Under the pieces are notes generated by a model that saw only the letters and a list, made by a program, of their open reading frames with translations, made no database searches and was not told the origin of the DNA. From Pseudomonas wayambapalatensis (lineage in GTDB: Bacteria > Pseudomonadota > Gammaproteobacteria > Pseudomonadales > Pseudomonadaceae): a stretch of 64,000 nucleotides of DNA. Positions within the stretch are counted from its first letter, which is position 1, and the number at the start of each line of letters is the position of its first letter. Below are positions 8,879 through 18,558 of this stretch, one piece after another. Location of the stretch: the NCBI GenBank assembly GCA_014268975.2, contig CP077096.1, forward strand, positions 4,253,501 to 4,317,500, given 5' to 3'. The position numbers and the translations under genes were made by a program.

Positions 8879-9811
8879 TCAATACCCCCGCGAGAAATCC
8901 ACTTCCCCGCGCAGCCCCTGCCCCGCCGCATACGCCCGCACGTTCTCGACGAACAAGCGCACCATCGCCACCGGCGAGGTCGGCGCCGAACTGTGCCCGG
9001 TCAGCAGCAACCCCCAGGCGGTCCAGAACGGATGGCGCTGGGGCAACGGCTCCTGGCGGCAGACATCGATCACGGCACCAGCCAGGTGCCCGCTCTTGAG
9101 TGCCTCGACCAGGTCGGCATCGACCACCGCCACACCACGCCCGGCGTTGATGAACAGCGCGGTCGGCTTGAAGCACTGAAACAGCGCGGCATCGTACAGG
9201 TCATGGGTGGCCGGGGTATCCGGCAGCAGGTTGAGTACGTAATCGACCTGGCCGACCAGCCGCGGCAACGCATCCAGCCCCGCCACTTCGACGAACGGCG
9301 CCTGCTCGCGCGGGCTGCTGGCCACGCCATACAGCGTCACGCCAAACGGCAGCAGGAACTCGGCGACCCGCTGGCCGATGTCGCCAGTGCCGACGATCAG
9401 CACCTTGCGCCCTTCCAGGCTGTTGCCCGGCCGGCCATCCCAGCGCCGCTCGACCTGGCTGACCAGCCGCGCCAGTACATCGCGCTCGTGGGCCAGCATG
9501 TAGGTCAGCATGTACTCGGCCATGACCTGGCCGAAGATGCCCACCGCGCGGGTCAGGCGATAGTCACGCGGCAGGCCGTCGGCCAGCAGTGGCGTGATAC
9601 CCGCCCAGGTGGACTGCATCCAGGCCGGCTTGTGGCCCTGGCGCAGCAGGCTGGCGACCAGGTGAGGCTCACCCAGCCAGATCGGGCATTCGGGGGCGTG
9701 GCGCGACAATTCGGCGGAATCGCCACTGGTCAGGACCTCCAGGTCCGGTGCCAGCTCGCCCAGCAGGCGAGCGTAAAGGGCATGATCCTGTTCAGCGATC
9801 AGAACGCGCAT
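8879..9811 (-). CDS. D-2-hydroxyacid dehydrogenase, glyoxylate/hydroxypyruvate reductase-like
   Basis: 310 residues. The Rossmann motif VGTGDIGQ is at 140-147. The catalytic triad of the family is present: Arg225 (INAGRG), Glu254 (CRQEPLP) and His273 (TGHSSAP). The short length and the HSSAPTSP region resemble GhrA-type reductases, which reduce glyoxylate and hydroxypyruvate with NADPH. The substrate is an inference from the family. Confidence 0.8.
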   Translation of the reverse strand: MRVLIAEQDHALYARLLGELAPDLEVLTSGDSAELSRHAPECPIWLGEPHLVASLLRQGHKPAWMQSTWAGITPLLADGLPRDYRLTRAVGIFGQVMAEYMLTYMLAHERDVLARLVSQVERRWDGRPGNSLEGRKVLIVGTGDIGQRVAEFLLPFGVTLYGVASSPREQAPFVEVAGLDALPRLVGQVDYVLNLLPDTPATHDLYDAALFQCFKPTALFINAGRGVAVVDADLVEALKSGHLAGAVIDVCRQEPLPQRHPFWTAWGLLLTGHSSAPTSPVAMVRLFVENVRAYAAGQGLRGEVDFSRGY

Positions 9812-9883
9812 CTCGATGACAACCTTGCAGAACGACGAAAGCGGCCCGTCGAGGGCCGCCTGTTGATAGGGTTCGCGCCCGGC

Positions 9884-10177
9884 TCAGGCCGGATCGTTGC
9901 GCCGCAGCAGCTCTTCGGGCAGGTGCTCGATGTAGTCGTCGTCCGGCGGCGGCATCTGCAGGTGGTAACCCTGGTTGTCGAGGTTCTCCAGCACCTTGGC
10001 GATGTCCTCGCGAGCCAGCTTGCGCTCGGGGGTCAGCACCAGGTCGAAGGCATGCACCGGCGTACCGAAGAACGGCAGCAGGCCCTCGGGCACGCGCTCC
10101 AGGCCCTCGGCCTTGAGCACATACAGGTACATTTCGCGCTTGCGCGGGCTTTTGTAGATCGAGCAGATACGTTTCAT
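9884..10177 (-). CDS. ycgL: YcgL domain protein
   Basis: 97 residues, MKRICSIYKSPRKREMYLYV at the start, a full-length YcgL domain (DUF709). Role unknown, but the gene is commonly coupled to RNase D in pseudomonads. Its ATG overlaps the TGA of rnd (ATGA), so it is translationally coupled as the second gene of that operon. Confidence 0.88.
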   Translation of the reverse strand: MKRICSIYKSPRKREMYLYVLKAEGLERVPEGLLPFFGTPVHAFDLVLTPERKLAREDIAKVLENLDNQGYHLQMPPPDDDYIEHLPEELLRRNDPA

Positions 10178-11307
10178 CGAGTCTCTCCGGCGCCTGCCAG
10201 GTCGTCCAGCAGGGCCTGGCCCATCCGCTCACGGCGCCAGCCGCGCAGCGAATCGGGCAATTGATAGGGGCCATTGGGGTAGCCGCTCTTGAGCAGGGCT
10301 TCCAGGGCCTTCTTGCGCAGCATCAGCTCAGGGGCGATCTGCAGGCGCTCGCCTTCGGCCTGGCCGATGGCGCGCAGGCGCTTGAGAATGCCGGCGGCTT
10401 CGATTGGCAGCGGCTCGGGCAGCACCGCGGGCCATTGCTCGGCGGGCTGGCTGGCGGCGTTCTTGATCAACTCGAGCAGCGTTGCGCCGTCCTGGCGGAT
10501 GGTGCGCGGGTGCATTTCGTCGATCTTGGCCAGCGCCGACAGGGTGTCGGGCTGCCCCTTGGCCATGGGCCACAGCGAGTGTTCCTTGAGGATCCGGCTG
10601 CGCGGCACATCACGGCTGCGGGCTTCACGCTCGCGCCAGGCGCACAGCTCGCGCAACACCGCCAACTGCTGCGGGCCGAGTTTCCAGGCCAGCTTGACGT
10701 CGCGGTAAAGGGTTTCGGGCTCGACTTCACGGCGCATTTGCGCGACCAGCTCGGCGCCGTCCTCCAGCACCCAGGCGTACTTGTCATCCGACAGGCGCGG
10801 GCGCAGGGCGGTGAACAGCTCGGCCAGGTGCACGGCATCCTCGGCGGCGTAGCTGACCTGGGTGTCGGACAACGGGCGCTGCAACCAGTCGGAGCGCGTC
10901 TCGCCCTTGGGCAGCTCGATACCCAGCACTTCCTGGACCAGGCGCGAATAGCCCATCGAGAAACCGATGTTCAGGTAACCACCGGCCAACTGCGTGTCGA
11001 ACAGCGGCTGCGGCAGCTTGCCGGTCAGGCGCAGCAGGACTTCGAGGTCTTCGCTGCAGGCGTGCAGCACCTTGACCACGCTACTGTCTTCGAGCAATTC
11101 GCCCAGCGGCTGCCAATCGCGGATCAGCAGAGGGTCGATCAGGTAGGCGCTTTGACCATCGCCGACCTGCACCAGGCCAGCCTTGGGATAGAAGGTATCG
11201 ACCCGCATGAATTCGGTGTCGACGGCCACGAACGGCAGCGTACGCCACTTCCGGCAGAGTTCGGCCAGGGTCTGGTCGTCACGGATCCAGTGTATTTCGA
11301 TGGCCAC
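10174..11307 (-). CDS. rnd: Ribonuclease D
   Basis: 377 residues from a GTG at 11307 with GGGAGAG upstream; this gives the usual RNase D length, whereas the longer ATG-like frame adds unrelated residues. DEDD exonuclease motif I is AVDTEFMRVD (Asp30, Glu32); motif III includes YAAEDAVHLAELF; HRDC domains occupy the C-terminal half. It trims 3' ends of tRNA and other stable RNA precursors. Translationally coupled to ycgL downstream. Confidence 0.92.
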   Translation of the reverse strand: MAIEIHWIRDDQTLAELCRKWRTLPFVAVDTEFMRVDTFYPKAGLVQVGDGQSAYLIDPLLIRDWQPLGELLEDSSVVKVLHACSEDLEVLLRLTGKLPQPLFDTQLAGGYLNIGFSMGYSRLVQEVLGIELPKGETRSDWLQRPLSDTQVSYAAEDAVHLAELFTALRPRLSDDKYAWVLEDGAELVAQMRREVEPETLYRDVKLAWKLGPQQLAVLRELCAWREREARSRDVPRSRILKEHSLWPMAKGQPDTLSALAKIDEMHPRTIRQDGATLLELIKNAASQPAEQWPAVLPEPLPIEAAGILKRLRAIGQAEGERLQIAPELMLRKKALEALLKSGYPNGPYQLPDSLRGWRRERMGQALLDDLAGAGETR

Positions 11308-11410
11308 AAGGCTCTCCCACAAACATTGGCGCGCAGTATATACGGCGCGGGCACTGCTCGTGAAACCCGGGCCATCCATGGTGGCGATCAGCGGTAGCGC
11401 TGGCGCGCGA

Positions 11411-13048
11411 TCAGTTCCTGGCCGTCAACCAGGGCCGGCACCCGGCAAACATGTCCAGCGACTGCTGGTACACCTCGGTGCGCACCTGCAGCAGGCCCAG
11501 CATCGAGTGGAACAGGTTGTCCTGGCTCAGCGGCGTGTCACGCATCTTCGACAGGCAGTCGGTATCGATGGCGAAGTCCTGGCGGTAGCTGTCGGAGAAC
11601 CAGGCCAGCAGCGGAATATGCTTCTGCTGGTCAGGGGCAAGCATGTACGGGGTGCCGTGCAGGAACAGGTTGTATTCGCCCAGCGACTCGCCATGGTCGG
11701 AGAGGTAGATCATGGCGGTGTCGACCTTGTCCTGGTGCTTGCGCAGGGTGTCGACCAGCGACGCCAGCACCTCGTCGGTGTAGGCCAGCGTGTTGTCGTA
11801 GCTGTTGACGATGTCCTGCTGGCTGCACTGGTTCAGGGCGTTGCTGCGGCACACCGGAGTGAAGCGCTCGAAGCCCGCGGGGTAACGCTTGTAGTAGTCA
11901 GGGCCATGGCTGCCCATCTGGTGCAGCACCAGCACGGTATCCTTGTCGAGGCTGTCGAGCAGCGCATCGAGGTTCTGCAGCAGGATCTGGTCGTGGCACT
12001 CGCCATCGGCGCACAGGACCGGGTCCTTGGCGCTGGTGAGGTTGACGTAGTTGAATCGATCGCAGGTGCCTTTGCAGCCGGACTGGTTATCACGCCACTG
12101 CACCTCGATGCCGGCACGCCCGAGGATATCGAGCAGGCCCTCGCGGCGGCTGGCCAGGCTCGGGTCGTAGTCCTTGCGTGCCATGCCGGAGAACATGCAA
12201 GGCACCGACACAGCCGTCTCGGTCCCGCAAGAATGCACATCGGTAAAGCCCAGCAGGCCAGCCTCCTTCGACAGGCGTGGCGTGGTATCGCGGCCATAAC
12301 CCAGCACACCGAAGTTCTCGGCCCGGGCACTTTCACCCACCACCAGAACGGTCAGCGACTTGCGCTCATGCTTCTGCCAGGCGGCATCGCGATGGGCATC
12401 TTCGCCGTATTTCTGGAAGGGTTTGGCAGCGCTGCCGAGCTTTTCGCTGGCATAGCTGAACGACGCCCCGACGATATTGCTGGGGGTCAGCATCAAGTGC
12501 AGTTCGTGGTGATTGCGAAACAGCGACGACAGGCCCTGGTAATTGACCAGGCCGATCGAGCCCAGGGCTGCAACGCAGGCGCCGCTGACGATGAGCTTGC
12601 CCAGCAGCTCGCGGTGCCAGGGGCGGTAGGCGATGCGCGCCTTCCAGAGCAACAACGACGGCACGACGCCCAACCCCAGCATATAAAGTGCGAACTTCAA
12701 CGACAGCAAGTCACGCACTTCCTCGATATTGGTTTCGGCGACATTGCGGAACATCCCGGCATCAATAAGTACGCCATATTGATTCATGAAGTAGGCGACA
12801 CCGGCACCACTCATGAAAAGCACAATCAAAACCGGTTTCAACACATACTTGAAGGCCAACAACGTCAATATCAGGTTGAAGGCGAACAACATCAGTACGG
12901 CAAACGCCAGGCCCAGCCACAGCCCAACCATGCCGGGGGGCAGGATGGTCTCCAGATGCTCCCAGAGGAACAGATTGAAGCCGATCAACAGGTAAAGGCT
13001 GGCCAGCAGCGTGACCCACTCGGTCCGCAGTGATTTGATTTTCAACAT
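11411..13048 (-). CDS. eptA: Phosphoethanolamine transferase (EptA-type)
   Basis: 545 residues: five hydrophobic segments within about residues 12-170, then a periplasmic sulfatase-fold catalytic domain. Zinc and catalytic motifs are visible: GESARAENF (Glu239), the CGTET motif with Thr278 as likely nucleophile and Cys274/Cys284 as a disulfide pair, and SDHGESLGE near residue 450. These enzymes add phosphoethanolamine to lipid A and reduce polymyxin binding. Upstream DNA is AT-rich and carries an 11-bp-spaced direct repeat, typical of response-regulator control of such genes. Confidence 0.88.
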   Translation of the reverse strand: MLKIKSLRTEWVTLLASLYLLIGFNLFLWEHLETILPPGMVGLWLGLAFAVLMLFAFNLILTLLAFKYVLKPVLIVLFMSGAGVAYFMNQYGVLIDAGMFRNVAETNIEEVRDLLSLKFALYMLGLGVVPSLLLWKARIAYRPWHRELLGKLIVSGACVAALGSIGLVNYQGLSSLFRNHHELHLMLTPSNIVGASFSYASEKLGSAAKPFQKYGEDAHRDAAWQKHERKSLTVLVVGESARAENFGVLGYGRDTTPRLSKEAGLLGFTDVHSCGTETAVSVPCMFSGMARKDYDPSLASRREGLLDILGRAGIEVQWRDNQSGCKGTCDRFNYVNLTSAKDPVLCADGECHDQILLQNLDALLDSLDKDTVLVLHQMGSHGPDYYKRYPAGFERFTPVCRSNALNQCSQQDIVNSYDNTLAYTDEVLASLVDTLRKHQDKVDTAMIYLSDHGESLGEYNLFLHGTPYMLAPDQQKHIPLLAWFSDSYRQDFAIDTDCLSKMRDTPLSQDNLFHSMLGLLQVRTEVYQQSLDMFAGCRPWLTARN

Positions 13049-13198
13049 GGCGTTCGCAATCAGAGTTTAGAAGCGACCAGGCGTACCCGGGCGGGCACCT
13101 TGGGAAGTTGGCCGAACTGTAGAAAGCGTAGCATCAATTTTTTGTGAAAAAGACGCCAACAATCAGTTGTCATGCGTCTTTCATGATTAATTAAAGTT

Positions 13199-13217
13199 CA
13201 TTCAGCTGCCATTCAGC
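13199..13217. promoter_or_regulatory. Tandem CATTCAGC repeat, candidate response-regulator site
   Basis: CATTCAGC occurs twice (13199-13206 and 13210-13217), exactly 11 bp apart, in the 277-bp AT-rich region between divergent eptA and the YdcH-type gene. Tandem half-sites about one helical turn apart are usual for OmpR-family regulators, which control eptA genes in pseudomonads (for example PmrA or ColR). The identity of the regulator is inference. Confidence 0.4.
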
Positions 13218-13325
13218 CGCGTTGCGACGCTGCAGCCATGCCCGGCGAACCGCTCCCGCCTTCGGCAAACGCAGCTATCCTGAAAGATCAGGACTTTTAC
13301 CAACCCCTGAAACAGAGGTGAAGAG

Positions 13326-13562
13326 ATGCCAGTCCCGCACGATCTGCTAGCCGACCTGCATATTACCGAAGACAAATTCCAGGCCTTGATCGACAAGGAT
13401 CAGGACCTGCACAAGCTGCACAAGGAATACAACGCCAAGGACAAGGAGGTGCTGGCCGCCGAAGGCAACGGCACCAACGACGAGGCGGTCAACCGCCTGC
13501 GCAAGGAGCGTCTGCTGATCAAGGACAAGATCGAACGGATCATTCATCCGCCCAAGGGTTGA
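13326..13562 (+). CDS. YdcH family (DUF465) small helical protein
   Basis: 78 residues preceded by GAGGTGAAGAG. Almost entirely charged helix (KDQDLHKLHKEYN, RLRKERLLIKDKIE), the heptad-like pattern of the DUF465/YdcH family; likely a small coiled-coil cytosolic protein of unknown role. Confidence 0.8.
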   Translation: MPVPHDLLADLHITEDKFQALIDKDQDLHKLHKEYNAKDKEVLAAEGNGTNDEAVNRLRKERLLIKDKIERIIHPPKG

Positions 13563-13592
13563 GCCCTTTCAATCGAACTCACTGGTTTGTGG

Positions 13593-13690
13593 TAGGAGCT
13601 GGCTTGCCTGCGAACACCGGCTTGGCCGGTGCCAGACACCGCGATGTGCTTTTCGCGGGCAAGTCGGGGCGCCGAACCGCCGCTCCTACG
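13593..13690. repeat. REP elements
   Basis: Two REP-like units, GTAGGAGCTGGCTTGCCTGCG near 13593 and a second beginning TTCGCGGGCAAGTCGGGGCG near 13652 and ending GCTCCTACG. The second unit is nearly identical to the arm of the large inverted repeat at 51.6 kb. Located between convergent genes. Confidence 0.75.
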
Positions 13691-13700
13691 ATATTTGCTG

Positions 13701-14870
13701 CTACGCCGTCGCGGCCGCCCGCAACCCCGCTTCAAGGTCATCGATCAGGTCGCGGTAATCCTCGATCCCCATCGACAACCGCACCAGGTTCTCGCTGATA
13801 CCCATCACGCCCTTCTGCTCCGGACTGAGCGAGTTGTGCGACATCGTCCAGGAATGGTTGATCATGCTCTCCACACCGCCCAGCGAGTCAGCCAGGACAA
13901 AGATCGACAACGCTTCGACCAGGCGATTGACCGCGGCACGGTCACCCTTCACACGCACTGCCACCACCGCCCCGCCAGTGCGCATCTGGCGCTGGCACAG
14001 CGCATGCTGCGGATGGCTCGCAAGGCCTGGGTAGAAGACCTGCTCGACCTGCGGGTGCTGCTCCAGGTACTGCGCCACACGCAGGGCGTTGGCACTCTGG
14101 CGCTCCATGCGCACATCGAGGGTCTTCAGACCGCGCAGGGCCAGGTAGCAGTCGAACGGGCCCTGGATCGCGCCCACCGCCATGCTGATTTTGCGCAGGC
14201 GCGCCAGCAGTTCAGGATTGCCCGCCACCACCACCCCGCCAGTCAGGTCGGAATGGCCGCCGATGTACTTGCTCGCCGAGTGCATCACCAGGTCCACCCC
14301 CAGGGTGATCGGTTGCTGGTTCCACGGCGAGCAGAAGGTGTTGTCGATGCAGGTGAGGATGCCGCGCTCGCGGGCCAGGTCGCACAGCGGCTTGATGTCC
14401 ACCAGGTGCAGCAGCGGGTTGGTCGGCGACTCCAGCCAGATCATCTTCGTATTCGGGCGGATCGCTGCGGCGACGGCGTCCAGGTCGTTGAGGTCGACGT
14501 AGGTGGTGGTCAGGCCGCAGGTGTGTGCCCGGTAGTCCTCCATCAGGCGGAAGGTGCCGCCATAGACGCCATTCATCACCACCACATGGGCATCCTTGGG
14601 CAGCAGCTCGAGCACCGTGGCAGTGGCGCTCACGCCCGACGCACAAGCGACCGCACCGACACCCTCTTCCAGGGCTGCGACGCAGGTTTCATAAGCGTGC
14701 CGGGTCGGGTTGCTGACGCGGCTGTAAGCGTATTCGGGGTTATCGTCCAGGCCGCGCTTGATGAACGAGCTGGAGGTGACGATGGCCGGGAAGATAGCGT
14801 TGTCGGCAACGCTGGACTGCTCGCCGGCGTGGATGGTGCGGGTGGCGAAATTGCGCGGTTTTTCGGCCAT
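13701..14870 (-). CDS. Trans-sulfuration PLP enzyme (cystathionine/methionine gamma-family)
   Basis: 389 residues of the Cys/Met metabolism PLP family. Visible are the YSRVSNPTR phosphate-binding segment (residues 49-57), ACASGVSAT and the PLP lysine Lys201 in HSASKYIGGHSDLTGG. It could be a cystathionine gamma-synthase, beta-lyase or methionine gamma-lyase; sequence alone does not settle which. A divergent Lrp-family regulator 151 bp away suggests amino-acid-responsive control of a catabolic role. Confidence 0.8.
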   Translation of the reverse strand: MAEKPRNFATRTIHAGEQSSVADNAIFPAIVTSSSFIKRGLDDNPEYAYSRVSNPTRHAYETCVAALEEGVGAVACASGVSATATVLELLPKDAHVVVMNGVYGGTFRLMEDYRAHTCGLTTTYVDLNDLDAVAAAIRPNTKMIWLESPTNPLLHLVDIKPLCDLARERGILTCIDNTFCSPWNQQPITLGVDLVMHSASKYIGGHSDLTGGVVVAGNPELLARLRKISMAVGAIQGPFDCYLALRGLKTLDVRMERQSANALRVAQYLEQHPQVEQVFYPGLASHPQHALCQRQMRTGGAVVAVRVKGDRAAVNRLVEALSIFVLADSLGGVESMINHSWTMSHNSLSPEQKGVMGISENLVRLSMGIEDYRDLIDDLEAGLRAAATA

Positions 14871-15021
14871 GGTCGGATCCGTTGACTGAAGGGGTCAGGT
14901 AGAAAACCGCCACTATCGCATATCCCGGCCCGACCCGCTGCAACAGCGCCAGACGTAGCAAGCGATTCCCCGATTGAGCTACTCTCGAGAAACTTTTTCT
15001 GCAAATTCGGCCCCTATCGCC

Positions 15022-15480
15022 ATGGACAGTTTCGACCGGCACATCCTCACCCTGCTCCAGCGCGACGCCTCGATCTCCCTCAAAGACCTGGCCGAGGCGG
15101 TCAACCTGACCACCACGCCCTGCTGGAAACGGGTCAAGCGCCTGGAGGATGAAGGCTATATCCGCGGCCGCGTCGCCCTGCTCGACCCCGAGCGCATCAA
15201 CCTGGGCCTGAGCGTGTTCGTCCAGCTCAAGACCCAGCGCCACGACAGCGCCTGGCTCGAGCATTTCGCCAGGACCGTGACCGGTTTCGAGGAAGTGATG
15301 GAGTTCTACCGCATGTCCGGCGACTGGGACTACATGCTGCGGGTGGTGGTCAGCGACATTGCCGCCTACGACCGCTTCTACAAGAAGCTGATCACCAGCA
15401 CCGACGGGCTGTCGAACATCACGTCCAGCTTTGCCATGGAACAGATCAAGTACACCACGGCGTTTCCGGTGTATCGGTGA
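15022..15480 (+). CDS. Lrp/AsnC family transcriptional regulator
   Basis: 152 residues. The N-terminal winged helix-turn-helix (DRHILTLLQRDASISLKDLA, TPCWKRVKRLEDEG) is followed by an AsnC/RAM ligand-binding domain (GDWDYMLRVVVSDIAAYDRF). The ATG at 15022 gives the usual N-terminus. It is divergent from the PLP lyase gene, its most likely target. Confidence 0.88.
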   Translation: MDSFDRHILTLLQRDASISLKDLAEAVNLTTTPCWKRVKRLEDEGYIRGRVALLDPERINLGLSVFVQLKTQRHDSAWLEHFARTVTGFEEVMEFYRMSGDWDYMLRVVVSDIAAYDRFYKKLITSTDGLSNITSSFAMEQIKYTTAFPVYR

Positions 15481-15623
15481 GAAGATCACGGCAGCGGCCT
15501 GATGCGCCCTTACCGATCGCTTGATAGATCACACCTATCAAACGGTCGGGCAAAGCAATTTGACGCCCGTGCCTGCAGGTTATAGCGTGGACATTACCCC
15601 ACCCCACCCTTCCGAGCGCGAAC

Positions 15624-16628
15624 GTGGAACACAGCAGCCAGGCCCTGATCGACGGTTTCAACCGAAAAATCGACTACCTGCGAATGTCGGTGACCGACCG
15701 CTGCGACTTCCGCTGCGTCTACTGCATGGCCGAAGACATGCAGTTCCTGCCCCGCCAGCAGATCCTCAGCCTCGAAGAGCTCTACCAGGTCGCCGAGCGC
15801 TTCGTCGCACTGGGCACCCGCAAGATCCGCCTGACCGGTGGCGAGCCGCTGGTACGCCAGGGCATCGTCGACCTGTGCGGGCGCATCGCCGCCCTGCCCG
15901 GCCTGCGCGAGCTGTGCATGACCAGCAATGCTTCGCAGCTTGGCCGCCTGGCCCAACCGCTGTTCGATGCTGGCGTCACACGCCTGAACATCAGCCTCGA
16001 CAGCCTCGATGCACAACGCTTCAAGGCCCTGACCCGCACCGGCGACCTGGCCCAGGTGATCGCCGGCATCGACGCTGCGCGCCAGGCAGGCTTCCGCCGT
16101 ACCAAGCTCAACTGCGTGGTGCTCAAGGGCCGCAATGACGATGAAATCGTCGACCTGGTGCGCTTTGCCATCGACCGCGAACTGGACATCACCTTCATCG
16201 AGGAAATGCCGTTGGGCGTGATCAGCGAGCACGAGCGTGGCGAGTCGTTCTACTCCAGCGACGATGTGCGCGAGCGCCTGGAACCGCACTTCACCCTGAT
16301 CGAATCGGCCGAATCCTCCCAAGGCCCGGCCCGCTACTGGCGCCTGGCCGAAGCGCCGCAGACGCGGGTCGGTTTCATCTCGCCGCACAGCCACAACTTC
16401 TGCGCCACCTGCAATCGCGTGCGCCTGACCGTCGAAGGCCGGTTGCTGCTGTGCCTGGGCAACGAGCATTCGATGGACCTCAAACAGGTCCTGCGCAGCC
16501 ATCCCGGCGACAGCGAGCGCCTGGAGCAAGCGATTCGCGACGCCGTGCACCTCAAGCCCTACCGCCATCACTTCGAGGTGGGTGGCGAGGTGCAGATCCT
16601 GCGCTTCATGAACATGACCGGCGGCTGA
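15624..16628 (+). CDS. moaA: GTP 3',8-cyclase, molybdenum cofactor biosynthesis
   Basis: 334 residues starting at GTG. The radical-SAM cluster motif CDFRCVYC lies in TDRCDFRCVYCMAED; the C-terminal second [4Fe-4S] cluster is formed by NFCATCNRVRLT plus a cysteine in LLLCLG. The C-terminus ends in the functionally required Gly-Gly (NMTGG). It converts GTP to the precursor of cyclic pyranopterin monophosphate. It precedes the bestrophin gene by 21 nt. Confidence 0.93.
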   Translation: MEHSSQALIDGFNRKIDYLRMSVTDRCDFRCVYCMAEDMQFLPRQQILSLEELYQVAERFVALGTRKIRLTGGEPLVRQGIVDLCGRIAALPGLRELCMTSNASQLGRLAQPLFDAGVTRLNISLDSLDAQRFKALTRTGDLAQVIAGIDAARQAGFRRTKLNCVVLKGRNDDEIVDLVRFAIDRELDITFIEEMPLGVISEHERGESFYSSDDVRERLEPHFTLIESAESSQGPARYWRLAEAPQTRVGFISPHSHNFCATCNRVRLTVEGRLLLCLGNEHSMDLKQVLRSHPGDSERLEQAIRDAVHLKPYRHHFEVGGEVQILRFMNMTGG

Positions 16629-16649
16629 TCGGCCGTCTCTGGAACCGCC

Positions 16650-17546
16650 TTGATCGTCCATTCCAACACCGACATGCTGCGCATGCTGTTCACCCTGCGC
16701 GGCTCGATCGTCAAGCGCATCGCCCTGCGCTGCCTGATGGTGACCCTGATGGCAGCGCTGATCGTGCTGGTCGAGCGACGCTACCCGGCGCTGTTCTACC
16801 CGGTCAGCGCCACGCCCTTCACCCTGCTCGGGTTGTCGCTGTCGATCTTCATGAGCTTTCGCAACAACGCCTGCTACGACCGCTGGTGGGAGGGGCGCAA
16901 GGCCTGGGGGCGGATGATCATCGAGACTCGCTCGTTCATCCGCGAAAGCGTGGTGATCGCAGATCCGGCCCTGCGACGTGAGCTGCTGCGCAGCCTGTGC
17001 GGCTTCGCCCATGCGCTGAACGCCCGCCTGCGCAACGAGGACGAACTGCGTGGCGCGAAGCCGTGGCTAGCCGAGGGCGCAGTCGGCACCGAACACAATG
17101 TCTGCGACGGCATCCTGCGCCAGATCGGCGCGCACTGCTCGCACCTGGCCACCCAGCAGCACATCAGCGAATTCCGCTATACCCTGCTCGAGCAACGCCT
17201 GCTGGGGCTGTCGGAGGTGCAGGCGACCTGCGAGCGGATCAAGGGTACGCCGCTGCCGTTCCCCTACACCCTGCTGCTGCACCGCACCATCTATATCTTC
17301 TGCCTGCTGTTGCCGTTCGCCCTGGCCCAGCCCCTGGGCTGGCTCGCGCCGCTGTTCACCACCATCGTCAGCTACACCTTCCTTGGCCTGGATGCGATCG
17401 GCAACGAACTGGAAGACCCGTTCGGCCGTGACGAGAACGACCTGCCCACCGACGCCATGGTGCGCACGCTGGAGCGCGATGTGCTGTCTGCGCTGGGCGA
17501 GCCGCTGCCGCCGGTGCTGGAGCCGGTGAAGCATGTGTTGAGCTAG
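16650..17546 (+). CDS. Bestrophin-family (UPF0187) channel protein
   Basis: 298 residues from a TTG at 16650; an ATG at 16674 is an alternative start. The characteristic segments SIFMSFRNNACYDRWWEGRKAWG (shown as two parts, SFRNNACYDRWWEGR and KAWG) and the C-terminal ELEDPFGRDENDLP are typical of bacterial bestrophin homologues, which form pentameric anion or cation channels in the inner membrane. Probably co-transcribed with moaA, although no functional link is apparent. Confidence 0.8.
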   Translation: MIVHSNTDMLRMLFTLRGSIVKRIALRCLMVTLMAALIVLVERRYPALFYPVSATPFTLLGLSLSIFMSFRNNACYDRWWEGRKAWGRMIIETRSFIRESVVIADPALRRELLRSLCGFAHALNARLRNEDELRGAKPWLAEGAVGTEHNVCDGILRQIGAHCSHLATQQHISEFRYTLLEQRLLGLSEVQATCERIKGTPLPFPYTLLLHRTIYIFCLLLPFALAQPLGWLAPLFTTIVSYTFLGLDAIGNELEDPFGRDENDLPTDAMVRTLERDVLSALGEPLPPVLEPVKHVLS

Positions 17547-17664
17547 GGACGGCCGCTCACAAGATTTGTCTACACAGGGTTTTTTGCGTCAGGCTAGGGG
17601 CCCGGCGCGAGCGTCCAGTCGATAAGACGTGTCGTGCAGTCCTTCTCTATCGTCAGGCCCGACC

Positions 17665-18552
17665 ATGGACATCAAGCAGCTCAAGTTCCTCATCGCCCTC
17701 GACCAGACCCGCCACTTCGGCCAGGCCGCCGCGCTGTGCCACATCACCCAGCCGACCCTGTCGATGCGCCTGCGCAACCTGGAGGATGAGCTCGACCTGG
17801 TGCTGGTCAAGCGCGGCCAGCGTTTCGAGGGCTTCACCGAAGCCGGCGAGCGCATCCTGGCCTGGGCCAAGACCCTGCTCGCCGCCCACGACGGCCTGCA
17901 GGCCGAGGCCGCCAGTTGCCGCGGCCAGGTGGTCGGCAGCCTGCGCCTGGGCACCGTGCCGCTGGCCAGCTTCAACCCGATGGAGTTGCTGCTGCCGCTG
18001 CGCGAGAAATACCCCGAACTGCACTTCCAGCTGAGCTCGCTGAGTTCGGAGCAGATCATCGACGGCCTGAGCCGCAACCAGCTCGACCTGGGCATCTGCT
18101 ACCTCGACCAGGTCAATGTCAGCTTCTTCGATGTGATCGAGCTGGGCACCACCACCATGGGCCTGCTGCACGATACCCGACACTTCCAGTTCGACGCCGA
18201 GCAACTGCGCTGGGAAGACCTCGACGGCCTGCCGCTGGGCCTGCTGAGCAAAGGCATGCACTACCGCCAGTCGCTGGACCTGAGCTTTCGCAGCCGCGGC
18301 CTGGAACCCCAGGCCGTGCTGGAAAGCGACTCGACCTTCCAACTGATCCAGGCACTGAACGCCGGCATCTGCTGCGCGGTGATGCCGCTGGACTGCGGCC
18401 TGGAAGAGCTGAGCGAACACCTGCGCATCATCCCGGTGGCCGACGCCAGCATTCACAGCCCGGTGGGCCTGTTGCTGCGTCGCAGCGAACCACGCTCGGC
18501 CATCGCCGAACAGTGCTTCGACGAAGCACGTGCACTGTTCAGCGCAGGCTGA
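17665..18552 (+). CDS. LysR-family transcriptional regulator
   Basis: 295 residues: N-terminal winged HTH (FLIALDQTRHFGQAAALCHI) followed by a substrate-binding domain with the usual GSLRLGTVPLAS beta strand. Orthologous genes sit beside moaA-region genes in pseudomonads, but the target is not evident here, since no divergent partner is present. Confidence 0.85.
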   Translation: MDIKQLKFLIALDQTRHFGQAAALCHITQPTLSMRLRNLEDELDLVLVKRGQRFEGFTEAGERILAWAKTLLAAHDGLQAEAASCRGQVVGSLRLGTVPLASFNPMELLLPLREKYPELHFQLSSLSSEQIIDGLSRNQLDLGICYLDQVNVSFFDVIELGTTTMGLLHDTRHFQFDAEQLRWEDLDGLPLGLLSKGMHYRQSLDLSFRSRGLEPQAVLESDSTFQLIQALNAGICCAVMPLDCGLEELSEHLRIIPVADASIHSPVGLLLRRSEPRSAIAEQCFDEARALFSAG

Positions 18553-18558
18553 GCCTGC

